Positions 26,824 to 35,693 of a DNA stretch of 64,000 bases are shown piece by piece (the stretch's first letter is position 1; every line of letters starts with the position of its first letter). Source of the stretch: Christiangramia salexigens (GTDB taxonomy: Bacteria > Bacteroidota > Bacteroidia > Flavobacteriales > Flavobacteriaceae); contig NZ_CP018153.1 in the NCBI RefSeq assembly GCF_001889005.1, positions 1,274,501 to 1,338,500 on the forward strand, written 5' to 3'. Both the position numbers and the translations under genes were made by a program. Under the pieces are notes generated by a model. It was not told the DNA's origin. It searched no databases and saw nothing but the letters and a program-made list of their open reading frames with translations.

Positions 26824-27645
26824 TTACAATTTATAATGCTTCATCAACATTTTCTCATATACTTTGTCCGGCAGAATTCCTTTAAGCAGAACTGAAAATT
26901 TCTGAAGCCTCTCTCCTACTTTATAATGCACCCTCGGATCTTTTTCCTGAATCACTCTATATACCTCTTCTGCCATCAGGTTTGGGTCCTTACCAGCATC
27001 CACATGATCGTTCATAAGTTTCAGAGTATTCCCATATACTTTTTCGTAAGGAGAACCTTTTGTAACCGGAGCATGGTATCTACCCGAAGCGATATTAGTT
27101 GCAAAGTCACCCGGAGCGATATTAGTCATTTTAATATTGAACTGTTTCAACTCCATTCTATAAGCTTCAGCAGTGATCTCAAGCGCACCTTTTGTCGCAG
27201 AATAAATTCCGCGATAAGGCAATCCCATATAACCGGCTATAGAAGTAATATTAATTATCAAACCTTCTCTGTTCTTCCGCATAACCGGCAAGACAGACTT
27301 GATCACATTTAAGGGGCCAAAATAGTTGGTTTCAAATGCTTTTTTGATCTCAGATTCAGGAGTTTCTTCAATAGGCCCTGTAATTCCAACACCCGCATTA
27401 TTTATTAAAACATCTATTTTACCTTCTCTCGTAGCAACCTCTGCAATAGCTCTTTCAATGCTTGAAGGATCTGTAACGTCCAGTGCGACCAGATCAAATT
27501 CTTTAATAGAACTTTTATCAGGATTCCTGCTGGTACCGTATACTTTAAAATTTCGTTTGCTTAAGTAAGTTGCTATAGATTTTCCGATGCCGGAAGAAGC
27601 GCCGGTGATGAAGACCACCTTTTTCGAAGATTCCCCTTTTTTCAT
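26824..27645 (-). CDS. Short-chain dehydrogenase/reductase
   Basis: A 273-residue NAD(P)-dependent oxidoreductase of the classical SDR family. The cofactor motif is TGASSGIG, the NNAGVG stretch follows, and the catalytic Ser/Tyr/Lys are in NITSIAGYMGLPYRGIYSATKGALE (YSATK). The C-terminal part (HVDAGKDPNLMAEEVYRVIQ) fits SDRs of ketone or steroid type; the substrate is unknown. The frame stays open up to 27711, but those residues (hydrophobic, then a run towards the SRP RNA gene) are unlike the family; ATG 27645 gives MKKGESSKKVVFITGASSG. Confidence 0.92.
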   Translation of the reverse strand: MKKGESSKKVVFITGASSGIGKSIATYLSKRNFKVYGTSRNPDKSSIKEFDLVALDVTDPSSIERAIAEVATREGKIDVLINNAGVGITGPIEETPESEIKKAFETNYFGPLNVIKSVLPVMRKNREGLIINITSIAGYMGLPYRGIYSATKGALEITAEAYRMELKQFNIKMTNIAPGDFATNIASGRYHAPVTKGSPYEKVYGNTLKLMNDHVDAGKDPNLMAEEVYRVIQEKDPRVHYKVGERLQKFSVLLKGILPDKVYEKMLMKHYKL

Positions 27646-27689
27646 ATCGCACAAATATGCAATAAATTTAGGAATTAGTAGAAACAAAA

Positions 27690-27788
27690 AATGGCAAGCG
27701 ACCCACATCACACCGCTACGACCGCCTACCCTTGCTGCGTTCCCGCCCTGGGGGATTCAGCAGGAGCTGGTTGTGTGGGACTTGCCGC
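27690..27788 (-). ncRNA. ffs: Signal recognition particle RNA, small bacterial type (4.5S)
   Basis: The minus strand carries the SRP helix 8 signature: CAGGGCGGGAACGCAGCAAG with GGNA-type tetraloop and the asymmetric loop AGCAAGG that binds Ffh. The two ends pair (GGCAAG-CCCAC with GTGGG-CTTGCC), giving the long hairpin of about 99 bases, and a T-run follows on the minus strand. An open frame crosses this stretch on the plus strand but is not a gene. Ends are estimated from the terminal stem. It works with Ffh and with FtsY (13.6 kb). Confidence 0.93.
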
Positions 27789-27874
27789 TGCAAATATACA
27801 ATCTTTGTAACTTTAGGCAAGCTTTTTTTAATGTGAATTGGTTATTTTAGACCTCGATTCAACCCACTATAACA

Positions 27875-28933
27875 ATGCGAAAATTTAACTTACTGTTACT
27901 CTTTGTTTTAAACTTTTTAATTTTTTCCTGCGGCAGCAATACCGGTTCAAAAAAATCTGATTTTTCTATCCAATTCGGTAATAATAAGACCGATTTTAGC
28001 TTGAAAGAAAGCATTGAAACCTCAATTTTAAACAGCAAAAACAAGCCTATAGATTCAATTAGATATTTTTTAAATGATGAATTCCTGACATCTTCTGCCG
28101 GATCGGATTCCCAAATTATCCCTCTTGAAGACAAAAATCTAGGGAATCACACCTTCAAAGCACTCATTTATACTCCGGAATCCACCGACACCTTAAGCAA
28201 ATCCATTAAAATTTTAAATGATACTCCTCCGGTAGTATATACTTATGAGATCATCAAGTCTTATCCTCACGACCTAACTTCCTATACTCAGGGTCTGGAA
28301 TTCAATAATGGATTTTTATATGAAAGCACGGGTCAATATGGAAGGTCTAAACTAAGAAAGCTAAATTTAGAGACCGGTGAGGTATTAAATGAGATCTCTC
28401 TGGAAGATCAATATTTTGCTGAAGGGATCACCATTTTAAATAATAAGATCTATCAGTTAACCTGGCAGGAAGGTGAAGGTTTTATTTACGATCTTGAGAG
28501 TTTCAAAAAAACAGGAAGCTTTGCATACAACCAAAGTAAGGAAGGCTGGGGTCTTTGTAATAATGGCGAAAAAGTATTTAAAAGCGACGGTACAGAAAAG
28601 ATATGGATACTTGATCCTAATACTTTGGCCGAAAGAGGATATATACAACCGACTCATCATAAATCTGTTTCCACCAAACTCAATGAACTGGAATGGGTGG
28701 ATGGTAAAATCTATGCCAACACCTATCAGAAAGACGGAGTAGCGATTATTAACCCATCTAACGGGGCCATTGAGGGACTTATAAATTTCAGCGGATTAAG
28801 AGATAAAGTGAAACAACATGATAAACTGGATGTCCTTAATGGAATTGCCTATAATCCGGAAACCGAAAAACTTTATGTTACAGGTAAAAACTGGGATAAG
28901 ATCTTTGAGGTTAAGATACTGAAAAAAGAATAG
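27875..28933 (+). CDS. Glutamine cyclotransferase, lipoprotein
   Basis: Glutaminyl-peptide cyclotransferase turns N-terminal glutamine into pyroglutamate. The 352-residue protein has a lipobox (LNFLIFSC, Cys19 region), an N-terminal Ig-like segment (to about 115), and the five-bladed propeller family from about residue 120: YPHDLTSYTQGLEFNNGFLY, GQYGRSKLRKLNLETGEVL, QLTWQEGEGFIYD, WILDPNTL and GIAYNPETEKLYVTGKNWDK. It is probably attached to the cell envelope. The thioesterase gene follows after two bases. Confidence 0.92.
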   Translation: MRKFNLLLLFVLNFLIFSCGSNTGSKKSDFSIQFGNNKTDFSLKESIETSILNSKNKPIDSIRYFLNDEFLTSSAGSDSQIIPLEDKNLGNHTFKALIYTPESTDTLSKSIKILNDTPPVVYTYEIIKSYPHDLTSYTQGLEFNNGFLYESTGQYGRSKLRKLNLETGEVLNEISLEDQYFAEGITILNNKIYQLTWQEGEGFIYDLESFKKTGSFAYNQSKEGWGLCNNGEKVFKSDGTEKIWILDPNTLAERGYIQPTHHKSVSTKLNELEWVDGKIYANTYQKDGVAIINPSNGAIEGLINFSGLRDKVKQHDKLDVLNGIAYNPETEKLYVTGKNWDKIFEVKILKKE

Positions 28934-28935
28934 TA

Positions 28936-29334
28936 ATGCATCCTGATATTTTTGAAAAAAGCATAGTTGTTGAAGCTAAACATCTGGATAAACAAAACCA
29001 TGTGAACAATGTACAATATGTTCAATGGGTTCAGGATATTGCAGAAGAACACTGGGAAACCAAAGCAAATAAAGAACAAAAGTCAAATTATGTCTGGGTT
29101 GTGGTAAGACACGAAATAGACTATAAGAAAGAAGCGGTTTTAAATGATAAGATCTCTCTTAAGACCTATGTTGGTGAAACTACTCACGTAACTTCGGTAA
29201 GACATGTTATTATTAAGAACGAGGCCACAAATAAACTCCTTGTACAAGCTAAAACCACCTGGTGCCTGCTGGATTCAATCACCAAAAAACCAGCTAAGAT
29301 CTCCGGGGAACTGAAAGATCTATTTTTGAGTTAA
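28936..29334 (+). CDS. Hot-dog acyl-CoA thioesterase (4HBT type)
   Basis: A 132-residue hot-dog-fold thioesterase: VEAKHLDKQNHVNNVQYVQW is the 4HBT active-site region with the D-x-x-x-H-V-N-N pattern, followed by the long helix and the strands VVVRHEIDYKKEAVLNDKI and AKTTWCLLDSITKKPAKI. It hydrolyses an acyl-CoA thioester; the substrate is unknown. It forms an operon with the cyclotransferase gene (two-base gap). Confidence 0.9.
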   Translation: MHPDIFEKSIVVEAKHLDKQNHVNNVQYVQWVQDIAEEHWETKANKEQKSNYVWVVVRHEIDYKKEAVLNDKISLKTYVGETTHVTSVRHVIIKNEATNKLLVQAKTTWCLLDSITKKPAKISGELKDLFLS

Positions 29335-29345
29335 AGCAACTATAT

Positions 29346-29378
29346 AAAAAAAGGCCATCCAATTGGATGGCCTTTTTT
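29346..29378. terminator. Bidirectional intrinsic terminator
   Basis: GGCCATCC/GGATGGCC with an AATT loop between A- and T-runs; serves the thioesterase gene (plus) and glyA (minus). Confidence 0.87.
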
Positions 29379-29398
29379 ATGATTTTATGTTTGAATAC

Positions 29399-30673
29399 TT
29401 AAGCCTGAAATAATGGTCTGCCTTGCATTAAAGCATTCACTTCTTTTTTAACAGCTTCAAGTTCCTCTGTATTTTCGGTATTCAAGATCACACGATCAAT
29501 AAGATCTACGATCTTGGACATATCATCTTCTTTTAAACCACGGGTTGTAACCGCAGAAGTTCCAATTCTTATTCCTGAAGTCACAAATGGCGATTTATCA
29601 TCAAATGGTACCATGTTCTTATTCACAGTAATTTCAGCCTTACCAAGTGCTTCTTCAGCCTCTTTCCCGCTTACGTTCTTATTTCGTAAGTCTATAAGCA
29701 TCATATGATTGTCAGTCCCGCCTGAAATCACTCCGTAATCTTTATCCACAAATGCCTGAGCCAATACCTTGGCATTTTTCTTCACCTGAACCATATAATG
29801 AAGGAATTCATCTGTTAATGCCTCTCCAAAAGCCACAGCCTTGGCTGCGATAATATGCTCAAGTGGTCCACCCTGATTTCCTGGAAAAATACCGGAATTT
29901 AGCAAGGATGACATTTTCTTCAGCTTACCATTTTTGAGTTTTTCTCCGAAAGGATTATCAAAATCTTTACCCATAAGAATTATTCCTCCTCTGGGTCCGC
30001 GTAAAGTTTTATGTGTGGTTGAAGTTACAATATGGCAATGCGGTAGAGGATCGCCAATCAGACCTTTCGCAATAAGCCCCGCAGGATGTGCGATATCGGC
30101 AAATAAAATTGCGCCAACGCTATCAGCTATTTCCCTAAATCTTTTATAATCTATTTCTCTTGAATAAGCAGAAGCACCTGCAATGATCATTTTTGGTTTC
30201 TCCCTTTCCGCGATCTCGGCAACCTTATCATAATCTATCAGTCCGGTTTCCTCCTCTACTCCATAAAATACAGGATTATATAATCTACCGGAGAAATTTA
30301 CCGGTGAACCATGAGTAAGGTGACCACCATGTGCAAGATCAAATCCAAGGAATTTATCTCCTGGTTTTAAGCAGGTATGGAAAACAGCTGTATTAGCCTG
30401 AGAACCTGAGTGTGGTTGAACGTTGGCATATTCCGCATTGAACAGTTCCTTCAAACGATCTATAGCAAGCTGTTCTACCTGATCTACTACCTCACATCCG
30501 CCATAATATCTTTTCCCGGGGTAGCCTTCAGCATATTTATTTGTAAGTACAGATCCTGCAGCTTCAAGTACGGCATCACTTACAAAATTTTCACTCGCAA
30601 TAAGTTCCAAACCGTTTATCTGTCGCTCTTTCTCTTTGGCAATTAAATCAAATAGTTGGGTGTCTCGTTGCAT
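29399..30673 (-). CDS. glyA: Serine hydroxymethyltransferase
   Basis: PLP enzyme that interconverts serine and glycine and charges tetrahydrofolate with a one-carbon unit. The 424-residue protein has the conserved [19 protein letters not shown] start, [28 protein letters not shown], the [12 protein letters not shown] stretch and the Schiff-base lysine in [19 protein letters not shown] stands directly before ATG 30673; the ATG is taken. Convergent with the cyclotransferase operon and divergent from fahA. Confidence 0.97.
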   Translation of the reverse strand: MQRDTQLFDLIAKEKERQINGLELIASENFVSDAVLEAAGSVLTNKYAEGYPGKRYYGGCEVVDQVEQLAIDRLKELFNAEYANVQPHSGSQANTAVFHTCLKPGDKFLGFDLAHGGHLTHGSPVNFSGRLYNPVFYGVEEETGLIDYDKVAEIAEREKPKMIIAGASAYSREIDYKRFREIADSVGAILFADIAHPAGLIAKGLIGDPLPHCHIVTSTTHKTLRGPRGGIILMGKDFDNPFGEKLKNGKLKKMSSLLNSGIFPGNQGGPLEHIIAAKAVAFGEALTDEFLHYMVQVKKNAKVLAQAFVDKDYGVISGGTDNHMMLIDLRNKNVSGKEAEEALGKAEITVNKNMVPFDDKSPFVTSGIRIGTSAVTTRGLKEDDMSKIVDLIDRVILNTENTEELEAVKKEVNALMQGRPLFQA

Positions 30674-30739
30674 CACAATTTTTTACGTTAAATATTCGGT
30701 AAAAGTAACAAATACATTCGGTTAATTACAGGAAAATAA

Positions 30740-30747
30740 TATATTTG
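30740..30747 (+). promoter_or_regulatory. Putative -7 box (TATATTTG) of fahA
   Basis: Full TAnnTTTG match with TTCG at the -33 distance (19-base spacer). Its last three bases are the TTG at 30745, which could otherwise be mistaken for a start codon of fahA. Confidence 0.6.
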
Positions 30748-30783
30748 AGTCAACTAGATTTTAACAAAAAACCAACATTTTTT

Positions 30784-32073
30784 ATGCCTATTACTGCTAA
30801 CGATCCAAATAGAAAAACCTGGCTGGATATTCCCGGAGATACAGATTTTCCTATACAAAACATACCATTTGGTGTATTTTTAACAAGAGATGACGTGATC
30901 ACTATAGGAACCAGAATTGGAGATTACGCAATAGACCTTGGAGCATTGCATCAGCTTGGTTACTTTGAGGGAATCCCTCTAACAGATGATATATTTTTAC
31001 AGGATACGCTTAACGACTTTATCTCTGATGGTAAAAAGACCTGGAGACTGGTAAGAAACCGTATCGCTGATATTTTTGATGCCAACAATCCTAAATTAAA
31101 AGACAACCAAAAGCACCGCAATACCGTTCTTTTCACTTTAGATGAAATAGAAATGCAAATGCCGGTACAGGTTGGTGACTATACAGATTTTTATTCCTCT
31201 AAAGAGCATGCCACCAATGTTGGAACTATGTTCAGAGATCCAGATAATGCTTTGCTGCCTAACTGGCTTCACATACCTGTAGGTTACCATGGAAGAAGTT
31301 CTTCTATCATCCCAAGTGGTATTCCGGTTCACCGTCCACAGGGTCAAACGATGCCTGCCGGAGCTGACGAACCAGTATTTGGGCCTTCTAAATTGGTTGA
31401 TTTTGAATTGGAAATGGCATTCATTACTACAGATGCTAATCATATTGGAGAACCTATACCTGTTGATGAAGCCGAAGACTACATCTTTGGAATGGTGATC
31501 TTCAATGACTGGAGTGCACGTGATATTCAAAAATGGGAATATGTGCCACTAGGGCCATTCCTTGCTAAGAATTTCGCATCCTCTATTTCTCCATGGATCG
31601 TAACCATGGATGCTTTGGAACCATACAGAACAAAAGGTCCGGAACCTGAAAAGGAATTACTTCCTTATCTTCAGTTTACCGGCGATAAAAGTTTCGATAT
31701 CAATCTTGAAGTATCCATCCAACCGGAAAATTCTGAAGAGACTACGATCACAAAATCAAACTTTAAGCACATGTACTGGAATATGAGTCAGCAGTTGGCT
31801 CACCATACTGTAAATGGTTGCCCGGTAAATTCAGGAGACATGATGGCCTCGGGAACAATTTCAGGTCCAACACCAGATACTTATGGTAGTATGCTTGAAT
31901 TATCCTGGAGAGGAGAAAAACCTGTAAAACTTAAGGACGGACAGGAACGTAAATTCATTCAGGACAATGATACGGTAATTATGCGCGGATACTGCCAGAA
32001 TGGAAATTCCAGAATTGGTTTCGGAGAAGTAAGATCTAAATTACTTCCTGTGTTTGAACCAAAAAAGAAATAA
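30784..32073 (+). CDS. fahA: Fumarylacetoacetase
   Basis: Splits fumarylacetoacetate into fumarate and acetoacetate, the last step of tyrosine breakdown. The 429-residue protein has the N-terminal beta domain (MPITANDPNRKTWLDIPG), then the catalytic part with DYTDFYSSKEHATNVG (metal Asp and catalytic His), WLHIPVGYHGRSSSI, the FELEMAFI metal glutamates and NDWSARDIQKWEYVPLGPF. A TTG at 30745 opens the frame earlier but is part of the promoter box; ATG 30784 is used. A strong terminator follows. Confidence 0.96.
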   Translation: MPITANDPNRKTWLDIPGDTDFPIQNIPFGVFLTRDDVITIGTRIGDYAIDLGALHQLGYFEGIPLTDDIFLQDTLNDFISDGKKTWRLVRNRIADIFDANNPKLKDNQKHRNTVLFTLDEIEMQMPVQVGDYTDFYSSKEHATNVGTMFRDPDNALLPNWLHIPVGYHGRSSSIIPSGIPVHRPQGQTMPAGADEPVFGPSKLVDFELEMAFITTDANHIGEPIPVDEAEDYIFGMVIFNDWSARDIQKWEYVPLGPFLAKNFASSISPWIVTMDALEPYRTKGPEPEKELLPYLQFTGDKSFDINLEVSIQPENSEETTITKSNFKHMYWNMSQQLAHHTVNGCPVNSGDMMASGTISGPTPDTYGSMLELSWRGEKPVKLKDGQERKFIQDNDTVIMRGYCQNGNSRIGFGEVRSKLLPVFEPKKK

Positions 32074-32091
32074 GTACAGTTCTTAAATAAT

Positions 32092-32120
32092 AAAAAAGCC
32101 CGGAAGATCCGGGCTTTTTT
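32092..32120. terminator. Bidirectional intrinsic terminator
   Basis: GCCCGG/CCGGGC stem with an AAGAT loop between A- and T-runs; between the converging fahA and ytxJ genes. Confidence 0.87.
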
Positions 32121-32140
32121 ATTTTATGATTGTTCGAAAA

Positions 32141-32542
32141 CTATTTCACCAATTGCTCGACTTTTTCGGCAGAAATACTTTGATGTGAAGCATGATGCAC
32201 TACCGCACCATCTTTAAGTACAATGATTTGAGGGCTTTCATGTCTAACCTCAAATCTATTTGCAACCTCGTTGGAAACATCACGATAGGCTTTTAGGTCC
32301 AGGAAATATAATTTCACATCCTCTGATTCACCCAGGCTATAATCTGATTCAAACATTTTCAGCACCATCCGGCTAATCCCGCAGGTAGTGGAATGCTTTA
32401 GAATCACCACATGTTTATCGTAGGATTCCTTCTCCAATTGCTCAAGTTGATCGAGCTTATTCAGGTCATTCCAAGGCACCTGCTTGATCTCTTCTTTAGC
32501 AACTTCTCTTTCACTTTTAAATATCTTATCTAATAATCCCAT
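32141..32542 (-). CDS. ytxJ: Monothiol bacilliredoxin YtxJ
   Basis: A 133-residue thioredoxin-fold protein of the YtxJ family, which reduces bacillithiol-protein mixed disulfides. The active site is a single cysteine, Cys54 in HSTTCGIS, and the C-terminal ESPQIIVLKDGAVVHHASHQ (with the cis-Pro) closes the fold. The N-terminal 25 residues are charged and may be flexible. It is unlinked to bshC (29 kb away), but both belong to the same thiol system. A -7 box and a TTG 21 bases before it lie upstream. Confidence 0.92.
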   Translation of the reverse strand: MGLLDKIFKSEREVAKEEIKQVPWNDLNKLDQLEQLEKESYDKHVVILKHSTTCGISRMVLKMFESDYSLGESEDVKLYFLDLKAYRDVSNEVANRFEVRHESPQIIVLKDGAVVHHASHQSISAEKVEQLVK

Positions 32543-32558
32543 TCGAAATTCTTTTTCG

Positions 32559-32566
32559 CAAAAGTA
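32559..32566 (-). promoter_or_regulatory. Putative promoter of ytxJ (-7 TACTTTTG)
   Basis: Full TAnnTTTG match on the minus strand with a TTG 21 bases upstream as -33 element; the leader to ATG 32542 would be about 12 bases. Confidence 0.6.
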
Positions 32567-32628
32567 ATTCTAAGTAAATTTAATAGTCAATAGATCGCAT
32601 TAAAATTTTAATAAAATCTATTAAAACT

Positions 32629-32671
32629 GTCGTTTTGTCTTTTATTTTTCAATAAAAACCGTCAAATTGTC
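32629..32671 (+). promoter_or_regulatory. Two GWC-N5-GWC sites upstream of clpB
   Basis: GTCGTTTTGTC (32629-32639) and GTCAAATTGTC (32661-32671) lie exactly 32 bp apart, about three helical turns. The same pair at the same spacing stands before hsp20. They are candidate activator or repressor sites for a shared heat-shock regulator. Confidence 0.55.
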
Positions 32672-32683
32672 GGGTTCTTTCAA

Positions 32684-32698
32684 TGGTATGTTAATTGC
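32684..32698 (+). promoter_or_regulatory. Sigma-54-like -24/-12 promoter of clpB
   Basis: TGGTATG-TTAA-TTGC matches TGGYRYRN4TTGC in every specified base, with GG and GC ten bases apart as sigma-54 requires. The expected start of transcription is about 32710, 15 bases before the clpB ATG. No TAnnTTTG box is seen here. Confidence 0.6.
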
Positions 32699-32724
32699 CA
32701 TACTCCACTTAAAAAGTAATACCT

Positions 32725-35331
32725 ATGAATTTCAATAATTTCACAATAAAATCACAAGAGGCTATCCAGCAGGCTCAGCAGCTTGCTCAGGAAATGGGCC
32801 ATCAGCAAATAGAGAATGAGCATATTTTTAAAGCCATCATGATGGTTGATGAGAATGCAACGCCTTTTCTATTAAAAAAACTGAATATCAATGTTAAGTT
32901 GTTCTCTCAGATCCTTGATAAAAGCCTCGAAAGCTTTGCCAAAGTAAGCGGTGGAGATATCATGCTTTCCAGAGAGGCGAGCAAAACGGTTAACGAAGCC
33001 TCAAGCATCGCTAAAAAAATGAAGGATGAGTATGTCTCTATTGAACATCTTATTCTGGCTATTTTTAAGTCCTCGAGTAAAGTAGCTCAGATCCTGAAAG
33101 ATCAGGGCGCTACAGAAAAAGGTCTTAAAGCGGCTATCTCAGAGCTAAGACAGGGCGACCGGGTAACTTCACAAAGTGCAGAAGAAACTTATAACTCTCT
33201 TGATAAATACGCGAGAAACCTTAATCAGCTGGCTAAAGACGGAAAACTTGATCCTGTTATTGGGCGGGATGAAGAGATAAGACGAATTCTTCAAATACTT
33301 TCAAGAAGGACCAAGAACAACCCGATGCTTGTAGGGGAACCGGGTACGGGAAAAACTGCTATAGCAGAAGGTTTGGCTCATAGAATAGTAGATGGTGATA
33401 TCCCGGAAAACTTAAGAGATAAGCGAATATATTCTCTCGATATGGGGGCGCTGATCGCCGGAGCTAAATATAAAGGAGAGTTTGAAGAACGTCTAAAAGC
33501 GGTTATTAAAGAAGTTACTTCCAGTGACGGTAATATCGTATTATTTATAGACGAAATACATACGCTCGTAGGAGCCGGAGGAGGTCAGGGCGCCATAGAT
33601 GCGGCTAATATTTTAAAGCCGGCATTGGCTCGTGGGGAACTTAGAGCGATTGGTGCTACTACCCTGGATGAATATCAAAAGTACTTTGAAAAGGATAAAG
33701 CCCTAGAGCGAAGATTCCAGAAAGTTATAGTAGAAGAACCAGATACCGAAAGTGCGATCTCAATTTTGAGAGGGATAAAGGAAAAATATGAAACCCATCA
33801 TAAGGTGCGAATCAAAGATGAAGCGATCATCGCGGCCGTTGAATTGTCACAGCGCTATATCACCAACAGGTTTTTACCGGATAAGGCGATAGACCTTATG
33901 GATGAGGCTGCGTCTAAACTTCGCATGGAGATCAATTCAAAACCTGAAGAGTTAGATGTTCTGGATAGAAAGATCATGCAGCTTGAGATCGAAATCGAAG
34001 CTATTAAACGGGAAAAAGATGAAATAAAACTTAAGGCATTAAGGGCAGATCTCGCAAATTTAAAAGAAGAAAGAAATGATCTTCATGCAAGATGGATGGG
34101 TGAAAAAGAGATCGTGGACAAAATTCAGAATACTAAATCTGATATAGATAACTATAAACTTGAGGCAGAACGCGCAGAACGTGAAGGAGATTATGGAAAA
34201 GTTGCCGAAATAAGATACGGGAAGATCAAGGAAGCCCAGGAAAAACTGGAAAAGCTTCAGGAGAAAGTAGCCGAAAACCAGGATGAAAAATCACTCATCC
34301 AGGAAGAAGTTACAAATGAAGACATAGCCGAAGTAGTAGCAAAATGGACCGGAATCCCTGTAACTAAGATGCTTCAAAGCGAGCGGGAAAAATTGCTGAG
34401 TCTTGAAGATGACCTTCATAAAAGAGTAGTTGGCCAGGATGAGGCCATCATAGCGGTAAGTGATGCAGTGCGAAGAAGTCGCGCCGGTTTACAGGACCAG
34501 AATAGACCTATAGGATCTTTCTTATTCCTTGGAACCACTGGGGTTGGTAAGACAGAACTCGCAAAGGCTCTGGCAGAATACCTTTTTGATGATGAGGCGG
34601 CGATGACACGAATTGATATGAGCGAATATCAGGAAAGACATGCCGTGAGTAGATTAGTGGGTGCACCTCCGGGATACGTGGGATATGATGAAGGCGGACA
34701 ATTGACTGAAGCGGTAAGAAGAAAGCCATATTCTGTAATCCTGCTGGATGAAATTGAAAAAGCACATCCGGATACCTTCAACATTCTGTTACAGGTATTG
34801 GATGAAGGGCGTTTAACCGACAATAAAGGTCGTCTGGCTGACTTTAAGAACACCATTATTATCATGACCTCAAATATGGGTAGTGATATTATTCAGGAAA
34901 AGTTTGAAAATATCAAAGACCTGGATACCGCAATGGAAACGGCCAAAACTGAAGTTCTTGGAGTACTCAAACAGAATGTTCGTCCAGAGTTTATTAACCG
35001 AATCGATGATATTGTTATGTTCCGTCCGTTAACCCAGCAGGATATTAATAAGATCGTAGCTCTGCAGTTAAAAGGTGTGAAGAAAATGCTGGCTAAGCAA
35101 AATATCGTACTAGATGCCACAGAAGAGGCTGTAAAATATTTGGCTGCAAGAGGGTTTGATCCACAATACGGGGCCAGACCGGTTAAGCGGGTAGTTCAAA
35201 AAGAAGTTTTAAATAAACTATCCAAGGAAATACTTGGTGGAAAGATCACAACGGAAAGTATTATTCTTTTGGATGAATTTAATGATGAACTTGTCTTTAG
35301 AAATCAGGAGGAACTGGCAAGTAAAAATTGA
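32725..35331 (+). CDS. clpB: ATP-dependent disaggregase ClpB
   Basis: Hexameric AAA+ chaperone that, with DnaK, pulls proteins out of aggregates. The 868-residue protein has the double Clp-N domain (1-145), NBD1 with Walker A GEPGTGKTAIAEGL and Walker B LFIDEIHTLVGAGG, the coiled-coil M domain (about 400-530, charged heptads such as LEIEIEAIKREKDEIKLKAL), NBD2 with GTTGVGKTELAKAL and VILLDEIEKAHPD, and the C-terminal D2 small domain. Length and order are standard. It stands alone between a sigma-54-like promoter and a terminator. Confidence 0.98.
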   Translation: MNFNNFTIKSQEAIQQAQQLAQEMGHQQIENEHIFKAIMMVDENATPFLLKKLNINVKLFSQILDKSLESFAKVSGGDIMLSREASKTVNEASSIAKKMKDEYVSIEHLILAIFKSSSKVAQILKDQGATEKGLKAAISELRQGDRVTSQSAEETYNSLDKYARNLNQLAKDGKLDPVIGRDEEIRRILQILSRRTKNNPMLVGEPGTGKTAIAEGLAHRIVDGDIPENLRDKRIYSLDMGALIAGAKYKGEFEERLKAVIKEVTSSDGNIVLFIDEIHTLVGAGGGQGAIDAANILKPALARGELRAIGATTLDEYQKYFEKDKALERRFQKVIVEEPDTESAISILRGIKEKYETHHKVRIKDEAIIAAVELSQRYITNRFLPDKAIDLMDEAASKLRMEINSKPEELDVLDRKIMQLEIEIEAIKREKDEIKLKALRADLANLKEERNDLHARWMGEKEIVDKIQNTKSDIDNYKLEAERAEREGDYGKVAEIRYGKIKEAQEKLEKLQEKVAENQDEKSLIQEEVTNEDIAEVVAKWTGIPVTKMLQSEREKLLSLEDDLHKRVVGQDEAIIAVSDAVRRSRAGLQDQNRPIGSFLFLGTTGVGKTELAKALAEYLFDDEAAMTRIDMSEYQERHAVSRLVGAPPGYVGYDEGGQLTEAVRRKPYSVILLDEIEKAHPDTFNILLQVLDEGRLTDNKGRLADFKNTIIIMTSNMGSDIIQEKFENIKDLDTAMETAKTEVLGVLKQNVRPEFINRIDDIVMFRPLTQQDINKIVALQLKGVKKMLAKQNIVLDATEEAVKYLAARGFDPQYGARPVKRVVQKEVLNKLSKEILGGKITTESIILLDEFNDELVFRNQEELASKN

Positions 35332-35343
35332 ATGTAAAAAACA

Positions 35344-35370
35344 AAAGGCGGTATAATTACCGCCTTTTTT
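35344..35370. terminator. Intrinsic terminator of clpB
   Basis: GGCGGTA/TACCGCC stem with a TAAT loop and a T-run on the plus strand, A-run on the other side. Converging csbD-like gene starts its stop 18 bases later. Confidence 0.83.
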
Positions 35371-35388
35371 CCTTCAACTTCAACAACA

Positions 35389-35574
35389 TCACCACTTATC
35401 TATTTCCTTTTTCAATTCTTCCTTAGACTTGCCGGTTTTCTCTTGCATTCTACCTAGCATTTCATCAAATTTCCCTTCAGAAAAGGTTACATCATCATCG
35501 GTTAGTCTTCCGTATTTCTGTTTGAATTCACCTCTGATTTGTTTCCATTTTCCTTGTAACTGATCTTCATTCAT
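35389..35574 (-). CDS. CsbD-family stress protein
   Basis: A 61-residue acidic/basic alternating protein of the CsbD family: MNEDQLQGKWKQIRGEFKQK is the conserved start, followed by KYGRLTDDDVTFSEGKFDEMLGRMQEKTGKSKEELKKEI. Family members are general-stress proteins without known biochemistry. Single gene, convergent with clpB. Upstream, a GG-N10-GC pair exists but lacks the rest of a sigma-54 element. Confidence 0.9.
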   Translation of the reverse strand: MNEDQLQGKWKQIRGEFKQKYGRLTDDDVTFSEGKFDEMLGRMQEKTGKSKEELKKEIDKW

Positions 35575-35693
35575 AACATATTAGTTTTAGGTGTTAATTA
35601 GTTTAAAGATATTTATTCAGTTATTTTTTGCGTGCTAATAAACTCCCATAATTCTCTTAAACAATTGTTATTTTTGAAACTGAAAATTAATTG

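Noticed and set aside
27587..27850. Open frame of 87 codons on the plus strand
   Set aside because: It runs across the SRP RNA gene and the start of the SDR gene; the composition follows the RNA, not a protein.
31138..31530. 130-codon minus-strand frame
   Set aside because: Antisense to the conserved core of fahA; no protein family features.
35634..35648. Sigma-54-like GG-N10-GC upstream of the CsbD-like gene
   Set aside because: The -12 part reads TAGC in place of TTGC, and there are no GWC-N5-GWC sites upstream; the match is no better than chance in AT-rich sequence.
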